17,691 nucleotides of DNA from JABCPE02 sp963506915 (GTDB lineage: Bacteria; Bacteroidota; Bacteroidia; Flavobacteriales; Weeksellaceae), in contig CAUORE010000033.1 in the NCBI GenBank assembly GCA_963506915.1, forward strand, positions 1 to 17,691. Direction: 5' to 3'. Position numbers and translations under genes: made by a program. The notes beneath the pieces are model-generated. The model did no database searches, had not been told where the DNA came from, and saw only the letters and a list, made by a program, of their open reading frames with translations. This document shows, in pieces, positions 6,407-14,208 of this stretch; the first letter of the stretch is position 1, and every line of letters starts with the position of its first letter.

Positions 6407-7078
6407 ATGAAATGTTTTTTATACAACTTGAATAAAACAGATGTTGATATTTTTTTTCCAAATGAACTAATCAAAAGCAAAATACAAATAATAAAAATTT
6501 TATTAGAATTTGTAAGGGGAAGTTTATTATATAGGGAAACTATAGAAGAAAGAGATATTAAAAGTCCTTATGTAAAACTTATAATTGATAAAAAGAGTAG
6601 GATTTTCTTTTTTAGTGAAAAAAAATATTATACGATTCATTTCCCTTTTAGTTGTTCAAAACAAGATGATGGTTCATTAGAAATTACTTATCAAGGTTAT
6701 AGAAATATTATTCCTATAAAATCAGAAATAATATCAAAAGTAATGGAAATATTGAATGATGAGCAATTTAATAGTGTAAGTGCACTTGATTTTATTGAGC
6801 CTATAGACAAAATAGAATCTGAAATAGATTATATATGGGAATTATTAAAAGGATTATTAATGTTTGAAGATGGATATGTGCGTTTTGATAATGACCCTGA
6901 AGAATACAATAGGGCTAAAAATGAAGGTAGAGAACATACACATCCTGAGAATCATATAGACATATTTTATAATAATGGAAACACCCTTAAATTAGGGCTA
7001 AAAGGAAAATCAACTCCTGATGAATTTATAGATTATTTTGACTCTAAAAAAGATTGTAAATATTTGGAGGATTATTGA
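6407..7078 (+). CDS. Helicase-coupled protein of unknown family (possibly DUF2290-like)
   Basis: This encodes 223 residues and starts at the ATG one base after the helicase stop; a longer in-frame start at 6353 would overlap the helicase by 53 bases and is less likely. There is no signal peptide or membrane segment. The C-terminal half has the best conserved-looking block: LLKGLLMFEDGYVRFDNDP (147-164), then THPENHID (178-185), then LKLGLKG (194-200) and an acidic DEFIDYFD (205-212). A layout of arginine-phenylalanine-aspartate, a His-Pro-x-x-His motif and a repeated-turn end is like what I recall of DUF2290 proteins, which are often beside helicase-type genes, but I hold this loosely. The clustered His and Asp/Glu residues could bind a metal or nucleic acid. 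Spacing makes co-translation with the helicase near certain. A hairpin terminator follows seven bases after the stop. Confidence 0.75.
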   Translation: MKCFLYNLNKTDVDIFFPNELIKSKIQIIKILLEFVRGSLLYRETIEERDIKSPYVKLIIDKKSRIFFFSEKKYYTIHFPFSCSKQDDGSLEITYQGYRNIIPIKSEIISKVMEILNDEQFNSVSALDFIEPIDKIESEIDYIWELLKGLLMFEDGYVRFDNDPEEYNRAKNEGREHTHPENHIDIFYNNGNTLKLGLKGKSTPDEFIDYFDSKKDCKYLEDY

Positions 7079-7084
7079 AAAAAT

Positions 7085-7125
7085 AAAACTGTTTTGGATA
7101 GATGTTCAAAGCAGTTTTGTTTTTT
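7085..7125 (+). terminator. Rho-independent terminator of the helicase operon
   Basis: AAAACTG (7085-7091) pairs with CAGTTTT (7112-7118), extended inward by TTTTG with CAAAG (one G-T wobble), giving about 12 base pairs with a ten-base loop. A T-rich tail follows. It starts just after the second gene of the pair, so it closes a two-gene unit. Confidence 0.8.
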
Positions 7126-7220
7126 GAAATGTGATGCTTTGGTAGTTCAGATTACAAAATGGGAAACGCCTACTAAGATAGAGCAGAAAAAACTTAAAAA
7201 ATGATTGATAATTATTCCTT

Positions 7221-7258
7221 TTTGTAGTAGTTATTTTAGCGGATAAAATGTAAATTTG
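7221..7258 (+). promoter_or_regulatory. Predicted purL promoter
   Basis: TAAATTTG at 7251-7258 is an exact -7 match, with TTTG at 7221-7224 as the -33 element (26 bases apart, somewhat long). The purL ATG is 24 bases past the -7 element. No PurR-like operator or purine riboswitch fold was recognised in 7119-7282. Confidence 0.55.
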
Positions 7259-7282
7259 CAGAACTCCCTATAATAACTAAAA

Positions 7283-10200
7283 ATGAAAAAGAGAATCTTT
7301 GTAGAGAAAAAAGGGATTTTCGATGTAGAAAGTCCTAAAATTTTAACTGAAATCAAGAGTATTCTTCCCAAAGTAGAGAATGTAAAAGTTTATAATATTT
7401 ATGATGTTTTTGGGCTGTCCGAAAGCGATTTTTTCAAAACAGTAGGCAGCGTTTTCGCAGACCCGGTTACAGATATCATTCACACAGAAAATCCAGCAAC
7501 AGAGCAGTATTTTGCTACAGAATTTCTCCCTGGGCAGTATGACCAAAGGGCAGATTCGGCGGAGCAGTGCATTTCGCTGCTTACAGGAACGGACAACGCT
7601 GCCGTGCGAAGTGGAAAACTTATTGAGATAAAGGGCATTTCTTCCGCGGATTTGGGTAAGGTTAAAGACTTGCTTATCAACAAGGTAGAGAGTAGAGAAA
7701 AGGATTTGTCCAAACTAGAAATCCCAGCGCAGGAAAAGCCAACTCCTGTGATTGTTCACGAAGGTTTTATCAGTTTTAATGAGGCTGAACTGGAACAATT
7801 CTACAAGCAACATGGCTTTGCTTTTGGGTTTGATGATTTGCTGTTTATTCAAAATTATTTCCAATCAGAAAACCGAAATCCTACCGAGACCGAGCTCAAA
7901 GTTTTGGACACTTACTGGAGTGACCACTGCCGACATACCACTTTTGAAACCGAGCTGAAAGACATTCAGTTCAAAGGCGAGTTTAAAGAAACTTTGGATA
8001 AAATTTTCGCTGATTATTTAGAGAAAAGAAAGTTTTTAGGAAGAGAAGCAAAACCGATTTCGCTGATGGATTTGGCTACGGTTTGTGCCAGATATTTCCA
8101 TAAAACTGGTAAATTAGAAAACCTTGTAGTTTCTGATGAAATCAATGCCTGCACGATAGAAATAGAGGCTGAATTTGATGGGAAAAAAGAGCCTTGGTAT
8201 CTTCTTTTCAAAAACGAAACTCATAACCACCCTACTGAAATAGAGCCTTTTGGTGGCGCATCTACTTGTCTTGGCGGTGCCATCCGTGACCCGCTTTCTG
8301 GGCGTGCTTTCGTGTATCAGGCGATGCGTCTGAGCGGTGCGGCGGATGTTCTGGAGCCTGTTTCTGCGACTTTGCAGGGAAAACTTCCACAGAGAACCAT
8401 CACAAAGCAGGCAGCGAATGGCTATTCTTCATACGGAAATCAGATAGGCCTTGCCACTACGATGGTCAATGAAATCTATCACGAAGGCTACAGAGCGAAG
8501 AGAATGGAGGTAGGTTTCGTGGTCGGAGCAGTTCCGAAAACTTGGGTAAAACGCGAAAAACCGCAGAATGGCGACATCGTGATTTTGCTTGGCGGTGCTA
8601 CAGGGCGAGATGGCGTGGGTGGTGCTACAGGTTCTTCCAAGGAGCAGGACGAAACCTCTATACATACGCTTTCTACCGAAGTCCAAAAAGGGAATGCCGT
8701 GGAGGAGAGAAAAATCCAAAGGCTTTTCCGTAATCCAGAAGTTACCACTTTGATAAAGAAATCTAATGATTTCGGGGCAGGTGGAGTTTCTGTGGCTATC
8801 GGTGAAATTGCCGATTCTTTGGAGATAGATTTGGATATTTTACCTTTAAAATACGAAGGGCTGAATGGAACAGAGCTTGCCATTTCCGAATCGCAGGAGC
8901 GTATCGCTGTGGTGGTGGATGCCAAGGATAAAGACCAATTTATCCATTTCTGTGAAAGAGAAAATATAAAAGCCGTGGAGGTAGCGAAAGTTACCGATTC
9001 GGGCAGAATGCAGATGTTCTGGAAAGGTACGAAAATAGTAGATTTGAGCCGAGAATTTCTAAATTCCAACGGCTGTGCAAAATCTCAAAATGCCGAAATT
9101 TCTCATCTTCAAAAACTTGAAAATCAGACCGAAATATTTAACGAAGAAAACCTCATCAGAATACTTTCGGATAAAAATACAGCCTCTCAAAAAGGCTTGT
9201 TGGAGATGTTTGACTCTTCAGTCGGTGCGACTACGGTGGCTATGCCTTTGGGCGGAAAACACCAGATTACCGAGATGGAGGGAAGCGTACAGACACTGCC
9301 TGTTTTGAACGCGAAAAATGTGGAAACGGTATCTCTGGCAGCGTGGGGCTTTGATGCTGAAATATCTTCACAAAACTCTCTGATAGGGGCAGCAGATGCT
9401 GTGGTGGAGTCCGTGGCGAAAATCGTAGCTATGGGCGGCGATTATAGAAAAATCCGATTGAGCTTTCAGGAATATTTTGAAAAATTAGGTCAAAACCCAG
9501 AGAAATGGGGAAAACCGCTGGCATCACTCCTTGGAGCTTATGATGCGCAGATGAATTTTGGGCTGGCGGCTATCGGAGGGAAAGACTCTATGAGTGGAAC
9601 TTACCAAAATCTGAATGTACCGCCGACATTGATATCTTTCGCTTGTGCAGATGGGCAGAAAAAGCATATTATTTCGCCAGAATTTAAGGAAGTTGGAAAT
9701 AATATTTACCATTTTTATCATCAAAATAAAGAAAATGGACTGCTAGATTATGAAACTTTGAAAGAGGTTTTTGATTTCGTTCATCAGCAGATAAAAGCAG
9801 GAAACATCGTTTCTGTAAAGACCATAAAAGAGGGTGGAGCGGCAATTTCATTGGCAAAAATGTGTTTTGGAAATCATCTCGGTGCAGAGGTGGAACTTGC
9901 AGAAAACCAGATTTTAGAGAAAAACATCGGTGGTTTTATCATTGAAAGTAAAACAGAACTGGCTCATTCCCAGCTTCATAAAATAGGAAAAGTGACCGAA
10001 GGAAAAACTTTGGTTATCAATAAAAAAGCATTTGACCTTGGTAAATTGCTTTCGGTTTATACGCAGACTTTTGAAAATCTTTTCCCAACAGCCGAGCCGG
10101 ACAGAATAGAAATCAACATCGATGAAAAGCTGAATTCTACGAGTCCTAAAAACATCATTATCAAGAAACATAACATCGCAAAACCAAGGGTTTTCGCGCC

Positions 10201-10972
10201 GATTTTCCCAGGAACGAACTGCGAATACGAAACCCAAAATGCTTTCCGAAAAGAGGGAGCCGAAGTGACCTCGTTGCCGCTCATTAACCTTACCAAAAGC
10301 CTTTTGGAGGAGAGTATAGAGGCATGGACGAAGGAAATAGACCAGTCTCAAATCCTTGTTTTTTCAGGAGGATTCTCCGCAGGGGATGAGCCTGATGGTT
10401 CTGCGAAATTCATCGTCAATGTTCTTAAAAATGAACAAATGAAATCAGCTGTTCATCGTCTTTTGGAGCGTGACGGGATGATTTTGGGGATTTGTAACGG
10501 CTTCCAATCCTTGGTAAAATCTGGACTTCTGCCGTATGGGGAGATAAGAGATTTGGATGAAAACTCGCCTACGCTCGCTCACAATGCGATAGGGCGCCAT
10601 ATTTCCCAAATGGTGGATGTGAAGGTGGTAAATGATGATTCGCCGTGGCTGAAAGGCATGAAAAACGAGGTCTATACCATTCCGATTTCCCACGGAGAAG
10701 GGCGTTTCATGGCGAGTGAGGAGGTGCTGACAGAGCTTTATAAAAATGGTCAGATAGCTACCCAATACATTGATTTCGAGGGGAAAATAGCTCATGGAAT
10801 GCCATATAACCCGAATAATTCGCTTTTTGGGATAGAGGGAATTACCAGCCGAAGCGGAAAAATCTTCGGAAGAATGGGGCATCCAGAGCGCTTCGCGGAA
10901 GGACTGCTGAAAAATATCCCAACGGCCAACTACCACAATATTTTTAGGAATGGCATGGAGTATTTTAAGTAG
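7283..10972 (+). CDS. purL: Phosphoribosylformylglycinamidine synthase, long single-chain form
   Basis: This encodes 1229 residues. The enzyme makes FGAM from FGAR, glutamine and ATP, the fourth step of de novo purine synthesis, in the cytoplasm. It has the full fused layout: an N-terminal PurS-like part (1 to about 150), a linker with DTYWSDHCRHTTF (209-221), the AIRS-type catalytic halves with ETHNHPTEIEPFGG (312-325) and GGATGRDGVGGATGSS (437-452), and a class I glutaminase from about residue 969. The glutaminase has FPGTNCEYE near its start, FSGGFSAGDEPDG, the nucleophile Cys1071 in GICNGFQ, and His1200 with Glu1202 in GHPERF. All look intact. Length is normal for this form (about 1200-1300). 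The gene has its own promoter and terminator, is alone rather than in a pur operon, and is clearly richer in G+C than its neighbours, marking it as core genome. Confidence 0.98.
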   Translation: MKKRIFVEKKGIFDVESPKILTEIKSILPKVENVKVYNIYDVFGLSESDFFKTVGSVFADPVTDIIHTENPATEQYFATEFLPGQYDQRADSAEQCISLLTGTDNAAVRSGKLIEIKGISSADLGKVKDLLINKVESREKDLSKLEIPAQEKPTPVIVHEGFISFNEAELEQFYKQHGFAFGFDDLLFIQNYFQSENRNPTETELKVLDTYWSDHCRHTTFETELKDIQFKGEFKETLDKIFADYLEKRKFLGREAKPISLMDLATVCARYFHKTGKLENLVVSDEINACTIEIEAEFDGKKEPWYLLFKNETHNHPTEIEPFGGASTCLGGAIRDPLSGRAFVYQAMRLSGAADVLEPVSATLQGKLPQRTITKQAANGYSSYGNQIGLATTMVNEIYHEGYRAKRMEVGFVVGAVPKTWVKREKPQNGDIVILLGGATGRDGVGGATGSSKEQDETSIHTLSTEVQKGNAVEERKIQRLFRNPEVTTLIKKSNDFGAGGVSVAIGEIADSLEIDLDILPLKYEGLNGTELAISESQERIAVVVDAKDKDQFIHFCERENIKAVEVAKVTDSGRMQMFWKGTKIVDLSREFLNSNGCAKSQNAEISHLQKLENQTEIFNEENLIRILSDKNTASQKGLLEMFDSSVGATTVAMPLGGKHQITEMEGSVQTLPVLNAKNVETVSLAAWGFDAEISSQNSLIGAADAVVESVAKIVAMGGDYRKIRLSFQEYFEKLGQNPEKWGKPLASLLGAYDAQMNFGLAAIGGKDSMSGTYQNLNVPPTLISFACADGQKKHIISPEFKEVGNNIYHFYHQNKENGLLDYETLKEVFDFVHQQIKAGNIVSVKTIKEGGAAISLAKMCFGNHLGAEVELAENQILEKNIGGFIIESKTELAHSQLHKIGKVTEGKTLVINKKAFDLGKLLSVYTQTFENLFPTAEPDRIEINIDEKLNSTSPKNIIIKKHNIAKPRVFAPIFPGTNCEYETQNAFRKEGAEVTSLPLINLTKSLLEESIEAWTKEIDQSQILVFSGGFSAGDEPDGSAKFIVNVLKNEQMKSAVHRLLERDGMILGICNGFQSLVKSGLLPYGEIRDLDENSPTLAHNAIGRHISQMVDVKVVNDDSPWLKGMKNEVYTIPISHGEGRFMASEEVLTELYKNGQIATQYIDFEGKIAHGMPYNPNNSLFGIEGITSRSGKIFGRMGHPERFAEGLLKNIPTANYHNIFRNGMEYFK

Positions 10973-10990
10973 GGAAATCGTTTAATAAAT

Positions 10991-11020
10991 AAAAAACACC
11001 TCTGAAAAGAGGTGTTTTTT
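10991..11020. terminator. Perfect bidirectional terminator between purL and a convergent gene
   Basis: A perfect 13-base stem (10991-11003 with 11008-11020) closed by a GAAA tetraloop, with A-run and T-run flanks, lies 18 bases after purL and 12 bases after the stop of the minus-strand gene. It should stop transcription from both sides. Confidence 0.9.
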
Positions 11021-11032
11021 TGTTTTCTGATG

Positions 11033-11305
11033 TTAGAACAAATCGTCTAATTTAGATTTTGCGGAATCCCAAAATTTGCCGAGGTCAGATTTTAAATCAT
11101 CTAATTTATCTTCTGCAAGGTCTTTTATTTTGTCCCATTTGTCTTCTGCTTCTTCTAGTTTTGCTTCTAAAAGTTTGCTTTTTTCTTCTAGTTCTGCTTT
11201 GGCATCACCAGATAATTCTTCTGCTTTTCCTTTTAGGATTTCTAGTTCTTTTTTAGCGTTTTCTATTTGTTCTTGGAATTTTTGTTTTAGTTCATTAGTG
11301 TCCAT
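11033..11305 (-). CDS. Small, highly charged helical protein of unknown function
   Basis: This encodes 90 residues made almost wholly of Lys, Glu, Asp, Leu and Ala in a heptad-like or amphipathic pattern, such as KKELEILKGKAEEL, ELEEKSKLLEAKLEE and a final LDDL repeated near the end. It is predicted to be one long helix or coiled coil, with no signal peptide and no membrane segment. Its composition resembles small YtxH- or apolipophorin-like stress proteins, but there is no motif to decide. It converges on purL and shares the terminator, and has a strong -7 match upstream on its own strand. The translations of the opposite strand here are Ser/Phe/Leu-rich mirror frames and were not taken as genes. 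Confidence 0.75.
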   Translation of the reverse strand: MDTNELKQKFQEQIENAKKELEILKGKAEELSGDAKAELEEKSKLLEAKLEEAEDKWDKIKDLAEDKLDDLKSDLGKFWDSAKSKLDDLF

Positions 11306-11333
11306 TTTCTTTAATTTTAAATGTTAAGTAAGA

Positions 11334-11341
11334 CAAAGATA
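11334..11341 (-). promoter_or_regulatory. Predicted -7 element of the small helical-protein gene
   Basis: Read on the minus strand (11341 down to 11334) this is TATCTTTG, an exact TAnnTTTG match, 28 bases before the ATG. No -33 element at the usual distance could be settled on. Confidence 0.5.
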
Positions 11342-11478
11342 AACAAAAAACGATACAAAAGCGCATTAAAACCAAATTAAAATTTCTGTAAATTGCACAG
11401 GGGTTGTTTTCGGAATTTGAGGAGGGGCAAAAAGTAATGAAGTAAAACACCAACAATGAAAAAATATAGAAAATAATT

Positions 11479-11664
11479 ATGGATATAAGAATTAAACTTG
11501 GAATAAGTGGGATTATATTGGCTTATGCAGCATATAAAATGATCATAAAAGATAAAAGAGAAAATAGGTCTGGTTTTGTTTTAATCCGAGCATGGGGTGT
11601 GGTCATTATAGGAATAATGATAGCTATTATATGTTTTATACTAGTATTATTCGGGTTAGATTAG
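11479..11664 (+). CDS. Small two-pass membrane protein
   Basis: This encodes 61 residues with two hydrophobic segments, about residues 7-22 and 36-58, joined by a very basic and acidic stretch (KDKRENRSG). The second segment is almost wholly Ile, Val, Ala, Gly and Leu. Both ends are short. I do not recognise a family. It opens a run of same-strand small genes that continues to 15224. No promoter element was found in the 170 bases before it; part of that stretch is unusually G-rich for the region. Confidence 0.6.
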   Translation: MDIRIKLGISGIILAYAAYKMIIKDKRENRSGFVLIRAWGVVIIGIMIAIICFILVLFGLD

Positions 11665-11734
11665 TGAGAGTTATAAATATCCCAAATGTGTATTACCCAA
11701 AGGAATAAAAAAGAATAAACTAAAGATAATCATA

Positions 11735-12238
11735 ATGAAAAAAATAATTATAGTATTTGTTCTATTACTGATGAGTTGTGAAAAAAATCCTAATAATATA
11801 GAGATAAAAAAAGAAGAATTTAAATCTATTATTAGAGCGTTTTATGAGCGGGAAGGCGCCAGTATAGGCACTAGTAAAAATGATACTCTGTCTGTGGCTT
11901 TTGTGCAGGAAAAGAATCGCATAAAAGTAGAGCTGTATTCTTTTGAAAAATTGGATGGTTTTGAGGAGCATTGTATAGGACAAACGGAAATGGATGGGTT
12001 TAAAATTTTTTTCTATGCTTTTCCTAAAAAAATAGACCAAATAAAGGATATAATAAAAATCAAATACAATAAAGAATACAAGTCTTCTCCTAAAAGGGTA
12101 GAAAATGATGATGAAGAAATTGATGAAGATGTTGATGAAGATGTTGATGAAGATGTTGATGAAACATACGACTATTTCTATATTTTAAAAAACGGAAAGA
12201 TAGAAAACGAAGTATATCAGGATTTTAGATATAGATGA
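11735..12238 (+). CDS. Lipoprotein with an acidic repeat tract
   Basis: This encodes 167 residues. The signal peptide ends in the lipobox LLMSC with the lipidated Cys at position 15, followed by EKNPNN. The mature domain is unrecognised. Near the C-terminus (about 125-143) there is an acidic stretch EEIDEDVDEDVDEDVDET that comes from a 12-base tandem repeat, and then a short aromatic YDYFYIL and a basic end. Acidic Asp-x-Asp tracts can bind divalent cations, but no loop of a known calcium-binding repeat is seen. Location is predicted to be the outer-membrane periplasmic face or the cell surface. Small lipoproteins like this are frequent in Bacteroidota immunity-type clusters. Confidence 0.7.
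   Translation: MKKIIIVFVLLLMSCEKNPNNIEIKKEEFKSIIRAFYEREGASIGTSKNDTLSVAFVQEKNRIKVELYSFEKLDGFEEHCIGQTEMDGFKIFFYAFPKKIDQIKDIIKIKYNKEYKSSPKRVENDDEEIDEDVDEDVDEDVDETYDYFYILKNGKIENEVYQDFRYR
12122..12163. repeat. In-frame 12-base tandem repeat, three and a half copies
   Basis: GATGAAGATGTT is repeated at 12122-12133, 12134-12145 and 12146-12157, then half a copy. It encodes Asp-Glu-Asp-Val units. Because the unit is a multiple of three, slippage would change the number of acidic units without shifting the frame. Confidence 0.9.
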
Positions 12239-12265
12239 TAATCAGTGTATTAAAAGTAATTTAGT

Positions 12266-12664
12266 ATGATTTTAAAGGATAACCAAGGAAAAGACAGAAT
12301 AAAATTTTCGGATATAGTAAGGCTGAATAAAGAAGAGCCTGTTTTCGTCAAAATGAAGGTGCGTATTTCTACGGAAACTATGGTTTCTGAAGAGAATTTG
12401 GATATTGAAAGGTCTGATTTAGAGGAATTAACGAGGAATTTAAAGGATTTATGCGAATGTAAAATAAGAAAATTTTTCTTTCAAAATATAGATGAAACGA
12501 TAGAGATAGTTTTTAGTATTAACGATATAGGAACCATCGCCGTAGAGGGAAAAATGTATGATGAAAATTATATGAATTCGGTTAATTTTTCTTTTCAGAC
12601 AGATTTAAATGGGATAGTAACATTTTTCAAAGAAATTTCGCAGGAAATAAAAAAATATGAATAA
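12266..12664 (+). CDS. WapI/DUF6228-like putative immunity protein
   Basis: This encodes 132 residues, no signal peptide, so cytoplasmic. The pattern is like the WapI-family immunity proteins: an early strand-rich part, then a DLEELTRNLKDLCE helix (about 51-64), then alternating strands FFFQNIDETIEIVFSINDIGTIAVEGKM (about 70-97, ending in a GxIxVxG motif), then VNFSFQTDLNGIVTFFKEI with a last amphipathic helix. Members protect against cell-contact toxins of the WapA/Rhs type. No toxin gene is present nearby, which would make it an orphan. It lies between two lipoprotein genes, with 27-base and 8-base gaps, so it is likely co-transcribed with them. The family call is from pattern, not a search. 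Confidence 0.6.
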   Translation: MILKDNQGKDRIKFSDIVRLNKEEPVFVKMKVRISTETMVSEENLDIERSDLEELTRNLKDLCECKIRKFFFQNIDETIEIVFSINDIGTIAVEGKMYDENYMNSVNFSFQTDLNGIVTFFKEISQEIKKYE

Positions 12665-12672
12665 TAAATAAA

Positions 12673-13074
12673 ATGAAGGGAATGACTAAATATTTTTTAA
12701 CACTATTACTGATGCTGAGCTGTAATAGTAATATAGTGAGAATTACACAAATTCCGAAAGAGCCTCCTATTTCGGAAAATAAAAATGTAAAAATATTATT
12801 ACATCTATATGACGAGCCTGATGCTGTAAAGGAAATAGAAATAAAGTCAGCAAAGGGAGAGCTATTATATACCAGCCAAAAGGATTTGGGGTTTAATAAA
12901 ACTACTTTTGTGGAAATTAATGTTCCGTATAATACTAAATATTTAATTATCCGCTATAATAAGGGGAAAAATAAAATTTTGGTTCATCCTAATTATAAAT
13001 ATTTGTACATAGAATTTAGAGGAGAAAATTTATTGGAAGTTGTGTATTCAGTTTCTAAACCTGCATATACATAA
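12673..13074 (+). CDS. Small lipoprotein, beta-rich
   Basis: This encodes 133 residues. The start MKGMTK, hydrophobic core YFLTLLLML and lipobox LMLSC (Cys at position 17) mark a lipoprotein; a second start at the fourth codon is possible and would not change this. The mature part has many alternating hydrophobic residues (VKILLHLYD, TTFVEINVPY, YKYLYIEFRG), so is probably a beta sandwich. No family recognised. The gene begins eight bases after the preceding stop, suggesting the two are co-expressed. Confidence 0.65.
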   Translation: MKGMTKYFLTLLLMLSCNSNIVRITQIPKEPPISENKNVKILLHLYDEPDAVKEIEIKSAKGELLYTSQKDLGFNKTTFVEINVPYNTKYLIIRYNKGKNKILVHPNYKYLYIEFRGENLLEVVYSVSKPAYT

Positions 13075-13128
13075 ATTGGCTCACATAGCACAAGAATTAG
13101 AAAAATATAAATAATAAAAAGAAACAAT

Positions 13129-13644
13129 ATGCCAGATACTAATTTTTATTTAACTGACCATTCGAGAGAACTTTTATTTGATTTTATACAATCACAAGGA
13201 GGTGAATTAGTTCCTGATTTACTCTATGACAAGCCAGAATATGAGATTGTAAAAGATGTAAATCAGTTTATGGAATATATAGAAACTAAAACAGTTAGAT
13301 TTTATATCATTTCTAAAAAATTTGATGATGAGGATCTGGTGATTACTAAAAACAGATTTTCAGAAAAGCCTATTTATCATGTAGTTCAGAGAGTAGGTGG
13401 ACAATATATTGATTTGGCTTTGTATCGTGGATGGGCAGACGATGCTGCAGTAAAAATGAAAAGTACATATGTAGGACATTATGCTCGGTTTTTGGACAAA
13501 GATGATTTCTCCATAGAATACAAAGCGAGTGAAGAATTAAAAGATTTCTACAAGGGAATGCTGAAATTCCTGCGGTCTTTATGCAAAAAAGTAAACATAA
13601 ACGGAAAAAACTACTACATAGACAAAAATAGTGATGGATATTAG
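13129..13644 (+). CDS. Immunity-like protein, unnamed Bacteroidota family
   Basis: This encodes 171 residues, without a signal peptide. It starts with FYLTDHSRELLFDFIQSQGGELVPD: a helix with an acidic/aromatic mix, then GGELVPDLLYDKPEYEI. The middle has a VRFYIISKKF strand, then a GGQYIDLALYRGW segment and a FYKGMLKFLRSLCKKV helix near the end. I have seen this general layout (short N-terminal helix, LVPD-like, W or Y rich core, K-rich last helix) in proteins beside Bacteroidota polymorphic-toxin genes, but no family name can be given. Neighbouring genes are lipoproteins of similar size. It is best treated as a hypothetical cytoplasmic protein with immunity as a hypothesis. Confidence 0.65.
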   Translation: MPDTNFYLTDHSRELLFDFIQSQGGELVPDLLYDKPEYEIVKDVNQFMEYIETKTVRFYIISKKFDDEDLVITKNRFSEKPIYHVVQRVGGQYIDLALYRGWADDAAVKMKSTYVGHYARFLDKDDFSIEYKASEELKDFYKGMLKFLRSLCKKVNINGKNYYIDKNSDGY

Positions 13645-13688
13645 AGAGGTTATTATCAATAAGTTATAATTTTCAAAAATAGTAGAAA

Positions 13689-14141
13689 ATGAAAATAAAA
13701 TGTGTCGTGCAAGATGATGATTCTATTATTTTTTATAAAAATGATAAGGTTTTTATTTATATGACTAGAAAAACCAAGTGGGGCGGAAGAGTTTATGGCG
13801 AAATATATGATGCAAATGATAAACTTTTGCTTAAAGTAAAATCGTTTCTTTGGCTGGGAATAAAAATTACATATCAGAATTTAGGACTTTTCATTTCTAA
13901 TGTGAGTTTTTATTTCTACGATAGATTTATACTTGGAAAAAAAGACAAAATAGAATTTTTTTATTTTCTGATTTATTATAGATTGTATTGGAATAATGTG
14001 TTCATAGCAGATGTAAAACCCATAAATTTATTAAAATACAATACCCATTTAGAAATCAATTTCAATACTAAAGATGAATTAAAAATATACTATTCTACTA
14101 TACTTTTCTGCACAACTATTTTATATGCGGATTTATATTAA
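13689..14141 (+). CDS. Hypothetical protein rich in aromatic residues
   Basis: This encodes 150 residues with unusually many Phe, Tyr, Ile and Lys. No signal peptide is visible. The first half looks beta-rich with turns (DDDSIIFYKNDKVFIY, RVYGEIYDANDKLLLKV). The middle part (about 75-100) has FFYFLIYYRLYW, hydrophobic enough for membrane contact but interrupted by charges, so a true transmembrane helix is doubtful. I do not recognise a family. It belongs to the same-strand run of small genes, 44 bases after the previous stop. Confidence 0.55.
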   Translation: MKIKCVVQDDDSIIFYKNDKVFIYMTRKTKWGGRVYGEIYDANDKLLLKVKSFLWLGIKITYQNLGLFISNVSFYFYDRFILGKKDKIEFFYFLIYYRLYWNNVFIADVKPINLLKYNTHLEINFNTKDELKIYYSTILFCTTILYADLY

Positions 14142-14208
14142 ACAATGCCAATGATATACTTATCAAAACAATAATTAAAAATATCAATGAACAGAAAAAA
14201 GTAAAAAA

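Noticed and set aside
7126..7250. Purine riboswitch before purL
   Set aside because: The conserved three-way junction and loop sequences of the purine class were not found, and the predicted purL leader is too short to hold one.
7343..10936. Several long reading frames on the minus strand and in other plus frames inside purL (for example 8488-9069 and 10445-10936)
   Set aside because: They lie wholly within a complete, motif-rich purL frame, have no protein-like motifs, and are Ser/Leu/Phe-rich as expected from mirrored codons.
11059..11327. Plus-strand hydrophobic frames opposite the small charged helical gene
   Set aside because: Their Leu/Ser/Phe-rich sequence is the mirror of Glu/Lys/Asp codons; the minus-strand gene has a promoter match and a terminator, and the plus frames have neither.
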